Assembly (NCBI GenBank): GCA_045837725.1
Contig: JBEWZL010000098.1
Coordinates: forward strand, 124,001 to 188,000
Length of the DNA stretch: 64,000 nt
Source of the DNA: Vermamoeba vermiformis
Taxonomy: Eukaryota > Tubulinea > Echinamoebida
Direction of reading: 5' to 3'
Shown here: in pieces, positions 1 to 11,602 of the stretch
Numbering within the stretch: the stretch's first letter is position 1
Layout of the letters: each line of letters opens with the position of its first letter
The notes under the pieces: model-generated
Told to the model about the DNA's origin: nothing
Database searches by the model: none
The model's input: the letters and a program-made list of their open reading frames with translations, nothing else
Program-made: the position numbers and the translations under genes

Positions 1-455
1 TCCTTGAGCTGCTGAGGCACGTCCACAGAGTAGGTCACGTAATCACCATTGGCATTCATAGTGCATTGATTTTGATCGTTGCACTCGATATCTGCGGGTG
101 CGTTGTCGAGATCCGGTTCAGCCTCCCAAACATTGCCATCGTAACTTCGAGCAATAATGACAGGACTGCCATCAGGGCGGGTCACACCTACGCGCTTAGC
201 AAAGAGGAACTCTCCTTTGCTACTTTGTGGAAGATACGCTAATAATGACAAGTGTCAGTTTTGAAACGGAATTAGGATCGAATTGCAATCAATTCGACTA
301 TTTAACTGCGTACTAACTTGCGGGGCAGGGTTATCACCTTGTTTAGGCAATTGAGTCAGCAAAACTCCGAGGAGGATGGCAGCCGCAGCAGCAACGAAAG
401 CAGCGGCACAAACGATGATAATAATTCTCTTCTTCCGAGAAATTTGTTTGCCCAT
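1..455 (-). CDS. Type II membrane protein, N-terminal part (truncated by window edge)
   Basis: The start ATG lies at 453-455. The first exon encodes a short basic stretch (residues 3-10, KQISRKKR) followed by one hydrophobic segment of about 24 residues, which suggests a type II signal anchor. A GTACGC donor near 312 and a TTATTAG acceptor near 240 join it in phase to a second exon running off the left edge. That exon reads YLPQSSKGEFLFAKR, then an acidic stretch with two cysteines (DIECNDQNQCTM). The membrane anchor and intron are visible; the family is not recognised. The lumenal or extracellular part must lie beyond base 1. Confidence 0.6.
246..257. promoter_or_regulatory. TGACA-NN-TGTCA palindrome in an intron
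   Basis: TGACAAGTGTCA lies just upstream of the 3' splice site in the intron of the first gene. It belongs to the recurrent inverted repeat described in the findings. Confidence 0.5.
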
Positions 456-572
456 GGTGCACTGTCTCGCGTGGAGTTGAGCTACGAAATGAAGTTGATT
501 ACTAATTTGTTCGCACCCGAATTTATGGCCACAAGATTCGGCTGCCCGCTAGTTTATTTACCCGAATTGTGA

Positions 573-1450
573 GTCAAAGCAAATCACATGTGATTCAGTT
601 CGAGTCCCGTTTGGTAAACATTAGAAATGGCACGTGTGTTCGTAGGCAAACATTTGACGTTTAGCAATAACAATGCAACCACATAAACTCGATAGGTCCT
701 ATTTTAATGGTGTTAGGTATCGTGGATTTGTGGCGTTGATTCCATTTTAAAAATAGCTGCTTAGGAAACCGGTTCTGCTTGGCGTACCTTACACTTAATA
801 GGGATTTGTACCAAATAAACAGAAATTGCCGAGCAATTGGACCTATTTATAACAGCTATAATTAACAATTTAATATTACAATTTAAGAAGAACCTGCGCG
901 AGTCAAATTCGGATTTGTTTGGATATTTGACACTTTCTTTTTAGTTTTAAAGATAAAATAAAATAAAATAAGGAAAATATTCAAGTGTGCTACCGTTAAT
1001 GCTTATGATTAAGAAAATTAATTTTTACGTTGGTTCCGAATATAAATATTTTACCTGATCTTTTTCAGCCTTCCCACTCGCAAGTGCTACCCATTACCGA
1101 ATTAACACCGCAACGCCTTCCACACATTTGCTGGTTTGTAATTTTACAAGTCGAATATTTATGATTGTTGGTGTTCCTTTTGAAAAGTCAAAAATAATAC
1201 GCTGCTCGCAGTAGGAACTTTCAATCAGAATCCGCTGGCCACGTCGCTAATAGGTGTATCCGGACGTACACCACTATATTAATGATACACTTGATGGTAT
1301 TTATAGCGCCTGCCAATCATCGGGTAATATATCAAAACGTGACATGTATCAAGTAGCTCGTTATCATTATTATTGTGATAGCGACGCCACTATATTAGCG
1401 TTTACGATGCTATTTTTTTAATTACCATACATAGTAACTAACTGTTCTAA
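573..1450. other. AT-rich intergenic stretch, no gene seen
   Basis: No exon with convincing codon structure was found. The stretch holds A/T runs and an AAATCACATGTGATT palindrome near 585. It contains the 5' region of the first minus-strand gene and the 3' region of the EGF-like gene. Confidence 0.5.
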
Positions 1451-2018
1451 CTAACAAACAAAAACTGAAACCAAGGCAACGAGGCACTTGACAAAAAATC
1501 CAATACTAACTGCGCAACTCGACGACACTAAGTTAGATTTCGGAGAGTCAGAGGCGCTTGGACTGGAATTCGGACCGTTTTGACTAGCGGGACAGTTCTC
1601 AACAGAGGGTCCGCTTTCACTAACGGGACTGTTGCCATCATCATAAGTGTTTTGACCGCTCGGTCCAGCAGTGGTAGGTTGACTGACAGGAATAGCCGTA
1701 CATCCGTTCGGACCAACGCCATCGCCAGTATAACCGTTATTACAGGTGCACGTGAAGCTTAATCCATTCTGCGATTGGCACTCAGCATTGGGACTGCAAG
1801 GGTTGTTCTTGCACAGGTCGATCACTGCGAATATAAGGGTTAGTATCTCGAACAATTCCTCACAAATTCGAAGGTGGAATCGAATCTAAAACGCTTACAA
1901 CTGCATCCTTGGCCATTAATCTCTGCTTCTCTCTCGTCGCCGTTAGGGCACGTGCAATTATAACCAGGCTCATTGTTCGCGCAAGAGGCTTCAGGAACGC
2001 ACGGATAACCGGACGGTT
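1451..2018 (-). CDS. EGF-like repeat cell-surface protein, 5' end unresolved
   Basis: Two EGF-like cysteine clusters are visible in successive exons. The upstream one (about 2018-1899) has CVPEASC then CTCPNG. The downstream one (about 1826-1730) reads LCKNNPCSPNAEC then CTCNNGYTGDG, a canonical EGF module. The exons join in phase across an intron with GTAAGC and TTCGCAG ends. A Ser/Pro/Asn-rich stalk follows, and the protein ends in a hydrophobic tail (FFVKCLVALVSVFVC) with no charged residues after it, typical of a GPI-anchor signal. The signal peptide exon should lie between 2020 and 2330 but could not be fixed. Adhesion or sensing at the cell surface is inference. Confidence 0.65.
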
Positions 2019-2611
2019 CACTACCTATATACGAATCTACCTGCGTTATAACGTTTTCGCCTCACATCTCAGAGATCTGGTTCCGTTACAATCGAGCCAT
2101 TGACGTGCTTGCAGTGGCTAATATCTACGACAGCGCCGACCAATTAATCACTTGCACGGAATTGGACACTAGAACGAGATCCCACCACCGCGCCGTAAAG
2201 CGGTTCGCCCCTTCGCTCCTTCGCCCCCTTAGAACGAGATACTCTACTACTAACTACTACTGGCAATACGGATGGCGCTCAACGAGTAGACAGATCAAAA
2301 AATTGGAAATTAACGGAGGCTAGTTTCGCGTTTGATAATGTTGATTGGAGAAAAGGTTGTGGCGATGTACTGGAGAATTGTTGCCACCTTGCTTTGAAAC
2401 CGATTAACGTTCTACCTGCCGTTCATAAACATGCAAAGGCGTAAAGCAATTCAAAATTGACCATCTCGAGCTGAAAGCCGGGATGCGCCGCCATTAATGC
2501 AACCGGTATAGCGGCCCTAATAAGAAAGAATAATGAAGTAATATCATAACTGCTATCCTAACTCGGGCACTCGATATCATCGGCTTAATTTTGGCAAAGA
2601 CTTACAATTTA
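2019..2611. other. Unresolved 5' region of the EGF-like gene and intergenic DNA
   Basis: Small pieces on the minus strand could be further cysteine-bearing exons of the EGF-like gene, for example around 2150 and 2100, but no consistent joining was found. A degenerate direct repeat of cttcgccc/ccttcgccccc type lies near 2205-2232. Nothing else is supported. Confidence 0.35.
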
Positions 2612-2764
2612 TTACTGGTCGAACTTATGAAGCAGGCCTTTGGTAGAATTCAACGCCATATCATGTTCGGCTTTATTCTTTTTCTTGCGCATGAGCTCAT
2701 CGATCTGATAACAAAAATATTTGAGTTCAAACGATTTGCGAAAATTTTTTCTTATGAAAAGCAT
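2612..2764 (-). CDS. Small hypothetical ORF, possibly the last exon of a gene
   Basis: This is an open frame of 50 codons ending at TAA 2612-2614. The C-terminal 30 residues (from IDELMRKKKNKAEHDM on) are lysine-rich, helical in composition and end LLHKFDQ. They sit right after a possible TTATCAG acceptor near 2709, so the segment may be a terminal exon rather than a stand-alone ORF. Its 5' end lies 53 bp from the start of the divergent membrane-protein gene. No family is recognised. Confidence 0.3.
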   Translation of the reverse strand: MLFIRKNFRKSFELKYFCYQIDELMRKKKNKAEHDMALNSTKGLLHKFDQ

Positions 2765-2816
2765 TAGAAATGCAGTGCTAAACGCAATATATAACTAACT
2801 TTAAAAAAAATTAACA

Positions 2817-4547
2817 ATGATATGGTCGATTATATATTTAATCGTATGTGTTGCTTTTACCGTTCGGTATCTGCTGGCCGAAAGCGTCAAAAGAGCTGCT
2901 GCGAATTTGCGAAGGAATATTAATTCTAGTGATGCATTAATAGAGCAGTGTATGCCCTTGGTAAGTCAATAATCATCGTTAGGAATAAAATACAATATTT
3001 TTTTTGAAGATCTGCACTATTTTTTGAAAATTTAATAATATAAATATTTCGCAATAATAAACTGATGATAGGATATACGTAGGAAATATTCGAATACGTT
3101 TTATCGCTGACAGATCCGCCCAGTTTTTTGACATGTCGATTTGTAAGCAAATATTGGCACACAGCAACAACAAATTCAATATTAGAACTCAATATGATAA
3201 ACAAGTGCCAATCAATATCAAAGTAAGCAACCTTATTTTCCTTCATTACGACGAAGTGTCACGATCTGATCCATTTTTTGATAGGGAGAAAATAGAATCA
3301 TTACTGAAGGCTGAATTGAAAATTAATATGAAATCTGGAGACTCTTTGTCATATTCTGTAAGTGCTATATTCTTATATAATACAAATCTAACGTCTAATA
3401 TTTTAGGACTCGTATCCGAAATACCTCATTTTGCGAGACATTGCCGCGGCCTATTCAGACGGAAAAACACTTCTGGCGCTTGAAGAAGATTCCATTGAGC
3501 GGCTAGCATTCGAAGTATTTAGCAAAGGATATAACCAAGCGTTTATAAGAAAGCTTAAGGATACGTAAGTGACCGGATCAGATCCGCTAAAACTAGAAAA
3601 AATTGAGTTATTTATTTAGATTTTGGATTAAGACTATGGCCAAGAGTACATATCTATCAAGGCCTAATACGAAAATGCTCGAAGTTCATTGGCGCGGTCG
3701 TTACTTTAAATTGAATGACGGCGGAAGAATTTTTGCAAAGGCTGACGAACTCGCGAGATACAGCGGACCAGCGGATATTATTCTGAGTCCGAAAGCTCTT
3801 GAGGGATTGTTTGGACGGACGATGGAAATAATTATGTATCGGCCTCGCTTAAAGTCGGAATTCTTTCTTGGTAAGAATTATCGGATCTGATAATCAATCG
3901 TAGCCTATGATAACTTTGATAATGTAATAGGGTTTATACCAGTAGTTAGTCTAATCGACGCGGCGTATTTCGCGTTACTGACGCTAATCCCGTGCTTGAT
4001 CCATGATCTTGCCATGACAGGACGGTTTTCAGATCCGAGCAAATCACTCGTTTTTGTGCTGCTATCAGGCACATCACTTATTCTTACTATGTTATTCTTA
4101 TATGTAGGTGGTGCTAGAGGTCAATATGGCTTACTCGTTGAAATGGCGCATTGGATCGGGATCATAACTTTGCCGATATTTGCATTCAACTTTTACGCGG
4201 AATTTTTAGCCTTTTTAGGAAGTGCTACTGTTGCAGGCTCGTATATTGCGTTACTATTTTCGTACACGCAAATATGGCCGATGACAAGCAAAAGAATTCC
4301 ATCCGTCATTTTTTTCACGAGTTTGTTAATGCTTGCAAATGATTGGTCACGTACGATGACCGCTATTAGCGATGGAGCTATATATAGAGCATTCGCTAAG
4401 TGGTTTTTATCGTATTTGATACTGATGTCAAATATCTTGGCCATGTATTTTGTGACACGATCATGGCAGTACAAATCTGAGATGAAAATTATTGCCGCGC
4501 TGTTGTTTATTTTCGTTGTTGTAATGACAGTGTACTTTCCTATTTAG
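2817..4547 (+). CDS. Unknown multi-pass membrane protein
   Basis: Five exons join in phase: 2817-2960, 3124-3357, 3407-3564, 3620-3870 and 3931-4547. The N-terminus starts with one hydrophobic segment (MIWSIIYLIVCVAFTV), followed by a soluble region of about 220 residues. The last exon encodes roughly seven closely spaced hydrophobic helices up to the C-terminal FIFVVVMTVYFPI. The layout resembles a receptor or channel-like protein with one signal anchor plus a polytopic domain. No diagnostic motif is seen, so the family is unassigned. The second intron-exon border uses a weak CGCCCAG acceptor chosen to keep the frame. Confidence 0.65.
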
Positions 4548-4610
4548 GGAACCAATAAATAATTGCAAAGACTTGCAGTTTTCCAAAAATAAATAAATAT
4601 TTTCACAGGT

Positions 4611-4622
4611 TGACACGTGTCA
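4611..4622. promoter_or_regulatory. TGACACGTGTCA palindrome
   Basis: A perfect 12-bp palindrome lies between two convergent genes, 64 bp after the stop codon of the membrane-protein gene. It is one of seven identical copies in the window. Confidence 0.55.
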
Positions 4623-4688
4623 TGATTCATGATTTTCAAAAGCACTAAATGAAATGACGTACTTTCCATATTTGGTAATATTGATAAT

Positions 4689-5421
4689 CTAGTCCTCATC
4701 GTCATCATCGTTTGGTTCTTGACTCCATTTCCAAAACTCATCGCGTTTGTATTTGTCACGATCAGCGCTCCAATCATCGCCCGTCGAGTCGTATTCAATA
4801 AATTCTACGTATTGTTCCAAGAAATCAATGTCTTCCCAGGGACAGTACGTCTTGTAAAACCAAACTGACTTTAACTTCGGCAAGCACTACGTCCAAAAAA
4901 AACATATTAATGCCATTTGATCAGTTAATAGGTTGCATAGATATTAATATGCTTACCATAGTCATGCTTTCGATCATTTCGGTTGAAACAGTTGTACGAA
5001 AGAATTTTATGGACGAGAGATCCGGTGCTTCGTAAGGTTGAGGCCACGGCGTTAATAGCGCGAATGGATTATTAGAACCAAGTGAGTTAAATTCGAAGTG
5101 GCATATATTAGGGCAATAATCTAGTAAGGCTTTGACCACGTTTGGATCTGCTTCGTAAGATCGAGAAAAATTTACGTGGGTAATGTGGCTGAATAATGAT
5201 CTTTCAATAGCACGCACGTATGATTGCGCATTTGCAGGACGGAGGCTTCGAGGATAAAAATAGAGTTCTGTTGATGAAGCCCAACCGAATTTCTGTGAGC
5301 CACATCCAAGTAACGAGGTTGTTTCGCTTTCCCATTGCTTCGATATTAGCGGAATTATTATTAGTCGCGGCTTGAGGTCTAAATAGCTGAATATTTCGCG
5401 TATGACGTCCGTTGGCAACAT
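4689..5421 (-). CDS. F-box protein with acidic tail
   Basis: Two exons, 5421-4957 and 4886-4689, join in phase 0. The N-terminus MLPTDVIREIFSYLDLKP is a typical F-box, so the protein is likely a substrate adaptor of an SCF ubiquitin ligase. The middle (about residues 30-150) has repeat-like segments such as HITHVNFSRSYEADPNVV and CPNICHFEFNSLG that resemble leucine-rich repeats of F-box/LRR proteins. The C-terminus is strongly acidic (PNDDDDED). The total is about 220 residues. The substrate is unknown. Confidence 0.75.
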
Positions 5422-5723
5422 TTTCCTAAAATATCTGTTTCAGTAATTTGTAAATTTTATTTTAATCTTTTATTTATATGTGGATGTGCGATTTAATATT
5501 GGAAATTATTTTGGAAGATTAAGCTAAAAAATTCAGCTTTGTGATTTATTTCTGTTGCTGATCTCATGTCAAAGTCGAGATAGCGTCACCACGCACTATC
5601 ATAATTTAATTCCGTGGTAAAATAAAAGATAAGATTTTACTAACCGAAGATTGCCTGTAAAACTTGGGGATCTGTGCTTCTGCACAAAATTAATTTACTA
5701 ACTTTTACAAGAACAACACCACA

Positions 5724-6710
5724 ATGCTCTCGCACAACAAAAGAAAGATCACCGTCGTTGATTTGTCAGGCAAAGAATTACATGGTGGTCGAGCTTTCAA
5801 AAAGAGAAGAGTCATTAACTCCTCGAGCTGGTCCGATCAGCCAGACCCAGATCCAGAGAAGGATTTAAAGGAGTTCCATATGTTTGAAAAATTGCCTTTC
5901 GATGTCAAGAAGGAAATATTTGGTTATTTTGGCGAAGTAGAACTGATGGGACTCGTAAGAACCTCTAAAGAATTTTACGAGCTGCAGAAAAGCTTGATCC
6001 ACCCGTTACTCGCTTCAGTCGTAAGTACAGCGCTATTAATATTATAAATGAAATATATTCGCTGAATTTGAATAACGAAAATTATTTCTGCGAAGAGGTT
6101 AAACAGATTGAAAGCCACACGAGCGGATCCCAGCAATCTTTCAGCCCAACAAATAGATGATCGTATTACATTCATTAAAGTAAGCTTACTTTTCGTTTCT
6201 TTGATTTTGAAAACGAAGAATGATCCGGATCTTTAAAGGCACAACTGTCGGCGCACGAACAAGAGCACGAAGCGATGAAACAAGAGCTGCAACGAGTATT
6301 TAAGTTAAAATTAGAGCAGTCTAACGAGACGACGCTTCAAAAGTTTAATATATGGAGACAGCCGGACGTGCCAAAAACTTTTCACAGGTACATCCAAAAG
6401 GGCATTAAACCTGAAGGTAAATTATAATAACAATTGTAATTATACACCAATCACTAATACCTTACATGCGTATAAAGGTGAACTAGACCTTTGGGACTTT
6501 TTGCAAAAAAAATCTCCCTACGGATTTGCTGACCGAAGAGAAGAACTCACGCTAGAGACTGTAATAGAGAGATTAGAATATGCCATGGGCTTAGAATACG
6601 ATAGGGAAACTAATGAATGGACTGGTGCTTCTGCTGATGTCGAATTGTTCACCAAGTACGCTGCGAAATTGATGGAGCTAGACTTTGGCGGCTGTTTTTG
6701 GGATTGGTAG
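5724..6710 (+). CDS. F-box-like protein
   Basis: Four exons join in phase: 5724-6020, 6096-6179, 6239-6416 and 6478-6710, giving about 263 residues. The first exon carries a basic stretch (HGGRAFKKRRV), a possible nuclear localisation signal, then an F-box-like segment starting FEKLPFDVKKEIFGYF at about residue 53. The rest is largely charged and helical, ending in an acidic Trp-rich tail (GGCFWDW). A role as SCF adaptor is inferred from the F-box only. It lies head-to-head with the minus-strand F-box gene, about 300 bp apart, but their remaining sequences do not look alike. Confidence 0.7.
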
Positions 6711-6983
6711 ACGAGTAGCGGGAATTTATCCCTTGAGCAACTTACGATACAATTCATATGGTTCTAAGTTAAGCAAACTCTAACGTAGAACTGGGGCCGG
6801 TTGCGAACTTAGTTGGCAGCTAATAAACGTACTTCGCAAGACGTGACCTTTCGTCACAGATTGATCGCAGATTGATGTTGTGGTATGAAAAACTATTGGG
6901 GTGCGCTTGGGATAAATAAAGGTGGCAGACATCCATAAAATGACAGGTATCGAAGAAAGAGCCATTTTACAGCATATCGTTTT

Positions 6984-7816
6984 ATGTCGTTTCCACATTT
7001 CGGCGTAACAGTTATAACTTTAGGAGAAATCAGTGCACTTCGATCAGGTATTGTCGATAGTATAATTTGATACGATTGGTTTGATTAAGCAGTCCGCACG
7101 TAGACCTCAGAGTTTCGAGCGAGATATATAAAAACAAGAACTTTTGACCGATTGCCGCTGTTACGCACTTTGCTCCGTCCCTTATTACGCGTTGGTTGCA
7201 ATTTGGATGTCATTTCTCGATTGAATCGAAACGAACAACAGAAATTGATGCTGCTTATGACACACGCCAATTAATCAATGCACTGAACGCGGTCAAATTC
7301 AGCGATGAAAAAGAACCGAGAAGCGCGCCAAATCTACTCAGTTTGGTAAGTTAATAATTTTCGCAAATATAACTGTGATAAATTCATATAAAATGATTGC
7401 ATGAATTTTAATCATATTTGTACGTATTTGAAGCGAACGTTGAAATTGATCAATCAAAAAATGGCAAAATCAATTAAAATTGCCTTTGCAAATTAATAGG
7501 GCGATAAATATAGGAACAAAAGTGCTTACGCAATTCTCATAGCTGAGCTTTCGCCATTAAAAAAATATGTCCGTAAATTTCCCTCCATATTTTTGGACAG
7601 CCAGAGATAAAAGAATGGTTCTTTGTGGTTCTCATTTACACAAAATCTTCGTACCAAAAGAGCAGTAAAGGTCCGTCCAGTATTAACTCTTTCTACGCCA
7701 CTACACAAGTCAACTTCGCGATCGCCGATCTGGATTCGTTACCTGAACTTCGTTATCAACTCAAACTCAAACTGCATGATGGATCTTCACCAACACCACA
7801 AAGCGTCACAGGGTAA
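6984..7816 (+). CDS. Tentative small gene overlapping the TPS start
   Basis: Three candidate exons join in phase: 6984-7047, 7242-7345 and 7601-7816, giving about 130 residues. The evidence is a good GTAAGT donor after LLSL at 7345, a TTTTTGGACAG acceptor before 7601, and codon-like composition in the last exon (for example NFAIADLDSLPELRYQLK). The stop at 7814-7816 lies 38 bp inside the proposed TPS coding region, in another frame. The family is not recognised. The first exon and the 5' intron are the weakest parts. The segment could instead be untranslated leader of the TPS transcript. Confidence 0.38.
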
Positions 7817-10508
7817 ATTAATTCTAGTTTCCAATCGCTTGCCCGTGCATGTTGACATCAAATCCGATAACACCATTCAATTTCGCTCGTCTGCCGGTGG
7901 CTTAGCAACAGCGTTGAATGGGTTTCATAAAGACCACGCTGGTTCACTATGGGTCGGCTGGCCTGGCGTCATTCCACTTGAGCACCGAGAGGAAGTCAAG
8001 AACAGATTGCTCACCGAGTACGGTTGCTATCCAGTGTTTTTAGAGGAAGATCTCGTTGAGAAATTTTACGACGGCTTCTCTAATAACACTTTGTGGCCCT
8101 TATTTCACTCATTCCCTGCTTACACGAGATATCTGGACAGCGAATGGGAGGGTACGTAGAATTAATCCAAACTGGAATTTAATTTCTAGCGACGCGAAAT
8201 GAAACTAATCATTTAATTGTAGCTTATAAGGAAGCTAATGAACTATTCGCTAAGGCAATTCTCGAAGTTGCAAGTTCAGGAGATTGCATCTGGATCCACG
8301 GTAAGTGACAGTTTAGCTTAGTGAGTCCGAAAAAGCACCGCTCGTTCTATCTGAATCTCGAAATTTAATTCAACGTGCTTCAATTTCACTAAAATTCCTC
8401 GCGAATTTCTCAAGTCTAAAAGTCTAACACGTGGTTCTGACACGTGTCGCGGAATTTCCTTTTTTGTACTCAAGCAATGTTCACTAAGTTTCCTATACAT
8501 AGATTTTCATATCATGTTGCTGCCAAAGATCCTTCGTGAAGCATTGTCGGACTTGGTCATTGGATTTTTCTTGCACATCCCGTTCCCATCTTACGACATT
8601 TATCGACTGATGCCCTGGGCCAGTGAAATCACAGAAGCATTGCTCCGATCAGATCTCGTCGGTTTCCACACCTACGACTACGTGCAGAACTTTTTGGCCG
8701 TCGTACGAAGATCTTTGGGCATTGACAACAACTTGGGTGTCATCGTCCGTGATCAACTCGTGTGTCACGTGGATGTGTTCCCGATCGGCATTGACTTCAA
8801 CAAGTTCAACCTTGCAACTGAACATCCTGCTACACAAGTCGAGATGGAAAAAATCAAGAAGAGACATGACGGACAAAAGATCATTTTTGCGGTCAGTCGA
8901 CTGGACTACACAAAGGTAAGTCTATCATTTCTAAATTTGGCAAATAGTCTAACAGGTTTTTCGTAGGGCATTATTGAGAGTCTTCACGCATTTGAAACAC
9001 TACTAGTGACGCAGCCACAATACCAAAAGAAAGTGGTGTTCGTCCTCGTAGTTGTTCCGTCACGTGAACGCGTCAAAAGATACGCCTCGCTAAAGAAGGA
9101 AATTGACGAGTCCGTGGGCCGTATTAACTCTAAATATGGCTCATTTGAATGGCATCCAGTGCTCTATTTGTTCCAAAGTCTCACTTTCGCTGAGCTCACA
9201 GCATATTATTCCCGTGCTGACGTTGGTCTTGTGATTCCTTCACGCGACGGAATGAATCTCGTTGCAAAGGTGTGTAAAGTTTAAAAACGAAAATACGAAA
9301 GCGTAGCATCTAATTATGGATTAATTAGGAATATCTTGCCACTAAAAAAGATGCAGCGGGAGTGTTAGTACTTTCAGAAATGGCTGGCAGTGCCAAGGAG
9401 TTGCAAGAAGCTCTACTCGTTAACCCCAACAGCAAGCGAGAAGTAAGTTTGCTTACGAACCTGTTTGAGAAAGTTCGTGCTAAAAAACTGAACGCAGGTC
9501 GTCGAGGCACTTGACTACGCCTTAACGATGCCACTTGACGAACAAATGCGTCGCAACGAGCCAATGAGATCACGCCTTGAGGAGTACGATACGACTAGAT
9601 GGGGCAACATGTTCTTGGAACGATTGGACAGGGCACGTGATGCACGCAAAGAGCTGGTGTTCCGAGTACTCGATGCGACTATTCGTGATGACTTGCTCGA
9701 GAAGTGGAAGAACTCTAAAAGAAAACTCGTCATTCTCGATTATGATGGCTGCTTAGTGCCCTTTAATAGAAACTTGCAAGCTGCTTTGCCTGACCGTGGC
9801 CTCGTCGACGTAAGTCAGATCCGATCTGGAAGAACAATTACTGAGCAGTACTTAACCTTCATATTACAGTTGTTAGAACGCCTTGGCAAGAAAGAGGACA
9901 CTGAAGTGGTGCTGTTGACATCACGTGATCGCACCTTCTTGGAGCGTCATATGGGTCACACGCAACACATCACTTTGGTGGCTCAAGCGGGAGGTTGGAG
10001 CAGACAAGCTGGTTCAACTGAGTGGCAATCTGCCATCACCAACACCTCGCACATCTCCTGGCGCCAGCACATTCTGCCGCTCATGCAAATGACTCGCGAT
10101 CGCATCCCTGGATCTGATCTGACCGACGATGAGTTGACGATCACTTGGGACTGGCGTAGAGCTGATCCAGACACTGCTTTGACTGCCGCTAAGGAGCTGC
10201 TTGACGTGTTGATTCATCTCACCGCGAGCATGGCCTTGAAAGTAGCGATGACTCCGAAATCCATCGTCATTCGCGATGGACAGATCGGCAAGGGTACTTA
10301 CTACAATAATCAGCTTGCTAGTGATGAATGGGACTTTTTGTTGGCAATGGGCGAAGATTTCGAAGAAGTTTTTGCTTCGTTGCCTGAATCCGCTTATTCG
10401 GTACAAGTGGGCATGAAGTTGTCAAAGGCCAAGTGCAACTTTAAGACTGTTCATGAAGCTCGACAACTCTTAGCCACCTTGGCTGATGTTAAATCATTCA
10501 GCGGATAA
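7776..10508 (+). CDS. tps: Trehalose-6-phosphate synthase with phosphatase-like domain
   Basis: Bifunctional-type TPS/TPP enzyme: the N-terminal glycosyltransferase (GT20) joins UDP-glucose and glucose-6-phosphate, and a HAD-type phosphatase domain follows. Exons: 7776-8151, 8223-8299, 8503-8915, 8967-9269, 9329-9442, 9498-9809 and 9870-10508. GT20 landmarks are [44 protein letters not shown], the RLDYTKG loop and PSRDGMNLV. The phosphatase domain has [18 protein letters not shown] and a GKG near the C-terminus. The usual DxDGT motif reads DYDGC, so phosphatase activity is uncertain. ATG 7776 was chosen because it directly precedes the GT20 domain; an upstream in-frame ATG at 7623 would add 51 residues. 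Trehalose is a stress and spore/cyst solute in amoebae. Confidence 0.93.
9810..9869 (+). other. 60-nt stopless intron (length divisible by 3)
   Basis: GTAAGT at the 5' end and TATTACAG at the 3' end flank 60 nt lying inside the phosphatase domain of the TPS gene. The segment has no in-frame stop, so both spliced and retained forms keep the reading frame. Removing it brings GLVD directly next to LLERLGKK, which fits HAD domains better. Confidence 0.65.
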
Positions 10509-10738
10509 TTTTGTAGCGGATGCACGTCTCTTTACAATTTTGGTTGTTATTTGTACTTGTAGTGTATTGTTGTATTTTGTTTTATAGTCTAATCAAATGC
10601 TTAGAGCGCTTGATTAATGTTTAATAGAAAGGAAATAAAACTTAGCAATTCCTAGCCCAAATAAGTTTCAGATGCGCTTTTCAAATTGAATATTCATTCA
10701 TTTATTTACAAAGGAGAATACTAGAGCTTAACATACTC

Positions 10739-11602
10739 TTATAGTTCATCTTTACTACGAGGGTTTCGCATCGAAGGGAACTTAGTAGTCTTCAAATTAA
10801 TAGCGCGTTTGATCTTGTACAACTCTCCGTACTTCTGAATATTTTCATGCGCTGTTTTGATCTTAACATATTCATCCGCGCACTCAGGACACTTGTCAGG
10901 GTGCCTAATGACTAATATTAGTCACTTATTACAATACCAAAAAGAATTTTTTTCATTAACAGCAGATCCCGGCTTGAAACGGAAAGTTCGATTTAAAATT
11001 GGGTATTAACGGTAAATAATTTTGAATATTGAACCATACTTTGCTAACGCGAGTTTTCTAAATGCCTTCTTGATGTCGTCTTCGGAAGCTGAAGGATCCA
11101 AACCCAACACTTTGTAGTTTTCATTAAAGGTCTCCCAATCAGGATCATGCTCGGCTATATTAAAAATCAGATTATTAGTATATAGACTTTACGAAGTATA
11201 ATGGGCGTCTAAAAAGGTCATAACAAAATATTTTGATATTTACCTTCGTAATATTTGAGCACGAACATCAATGCCAAAACAGCCAATATTGGGCCCAATA
11301 TGCACCAATTAATACCAAGCGATTTATTTCTAATTAAAATCAATTAATGAAATTGTGGACGACGCAGATACGCCACGTAGTCATTTTTTAATTATTACAA
11401 CGAGCGGGTATTCTATACCTTAGTATTACTATTTAAATATTACTTACGATTTTCGTCTTTTAATTGGCTGATCTACGTCACCAGATTCATTTTGAGTTCG
11501 TGATAACGGCTTTTTTGCTACTTTATGCTTGACTTTAACATCAAATATGCCTTTATATTTATCAACTTGCGTATCTACTAATACAGCTCCTTTGTGCTCC
11601 AT
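10739..11602 (-). CDS. ER J-domain protein with KDEL signal
   Basis: Four exons join in phase: 11602-11448, 11329-11244, 11154-11040 and 10904-10739, giving about 173 residues. After a basic N-terminus (KRRKS) comes one transmembrane helix (CILGPILAVLALMFVLKY). A J-domain then starts YKVLGLDPSASEDDIKKAF and carries the HPDK loop across the last splice junction. The protein ends RSKDEL, a classic ER-retrieval signal. This predicts a type II protein with the J-domain in the ER lumen, a co-chaperone stimulating BiP. It is far shorter than Sec63 and has one helix only. It shares a 194-bp divergent promoter with the kinase-SH2 gene. Confidence 0.85.

Noticed and set aside
318-572. Plus-strand open frame over the first gene
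   Set aside because: It is antisense to the exon with start, membrane helix and splice sites, and has low-complexity composition.
10014-10406. Minus-strand open frame in TPS
   Set aside because: It is a mirror of the strongly conserved phosphatase domain on the plus strand.
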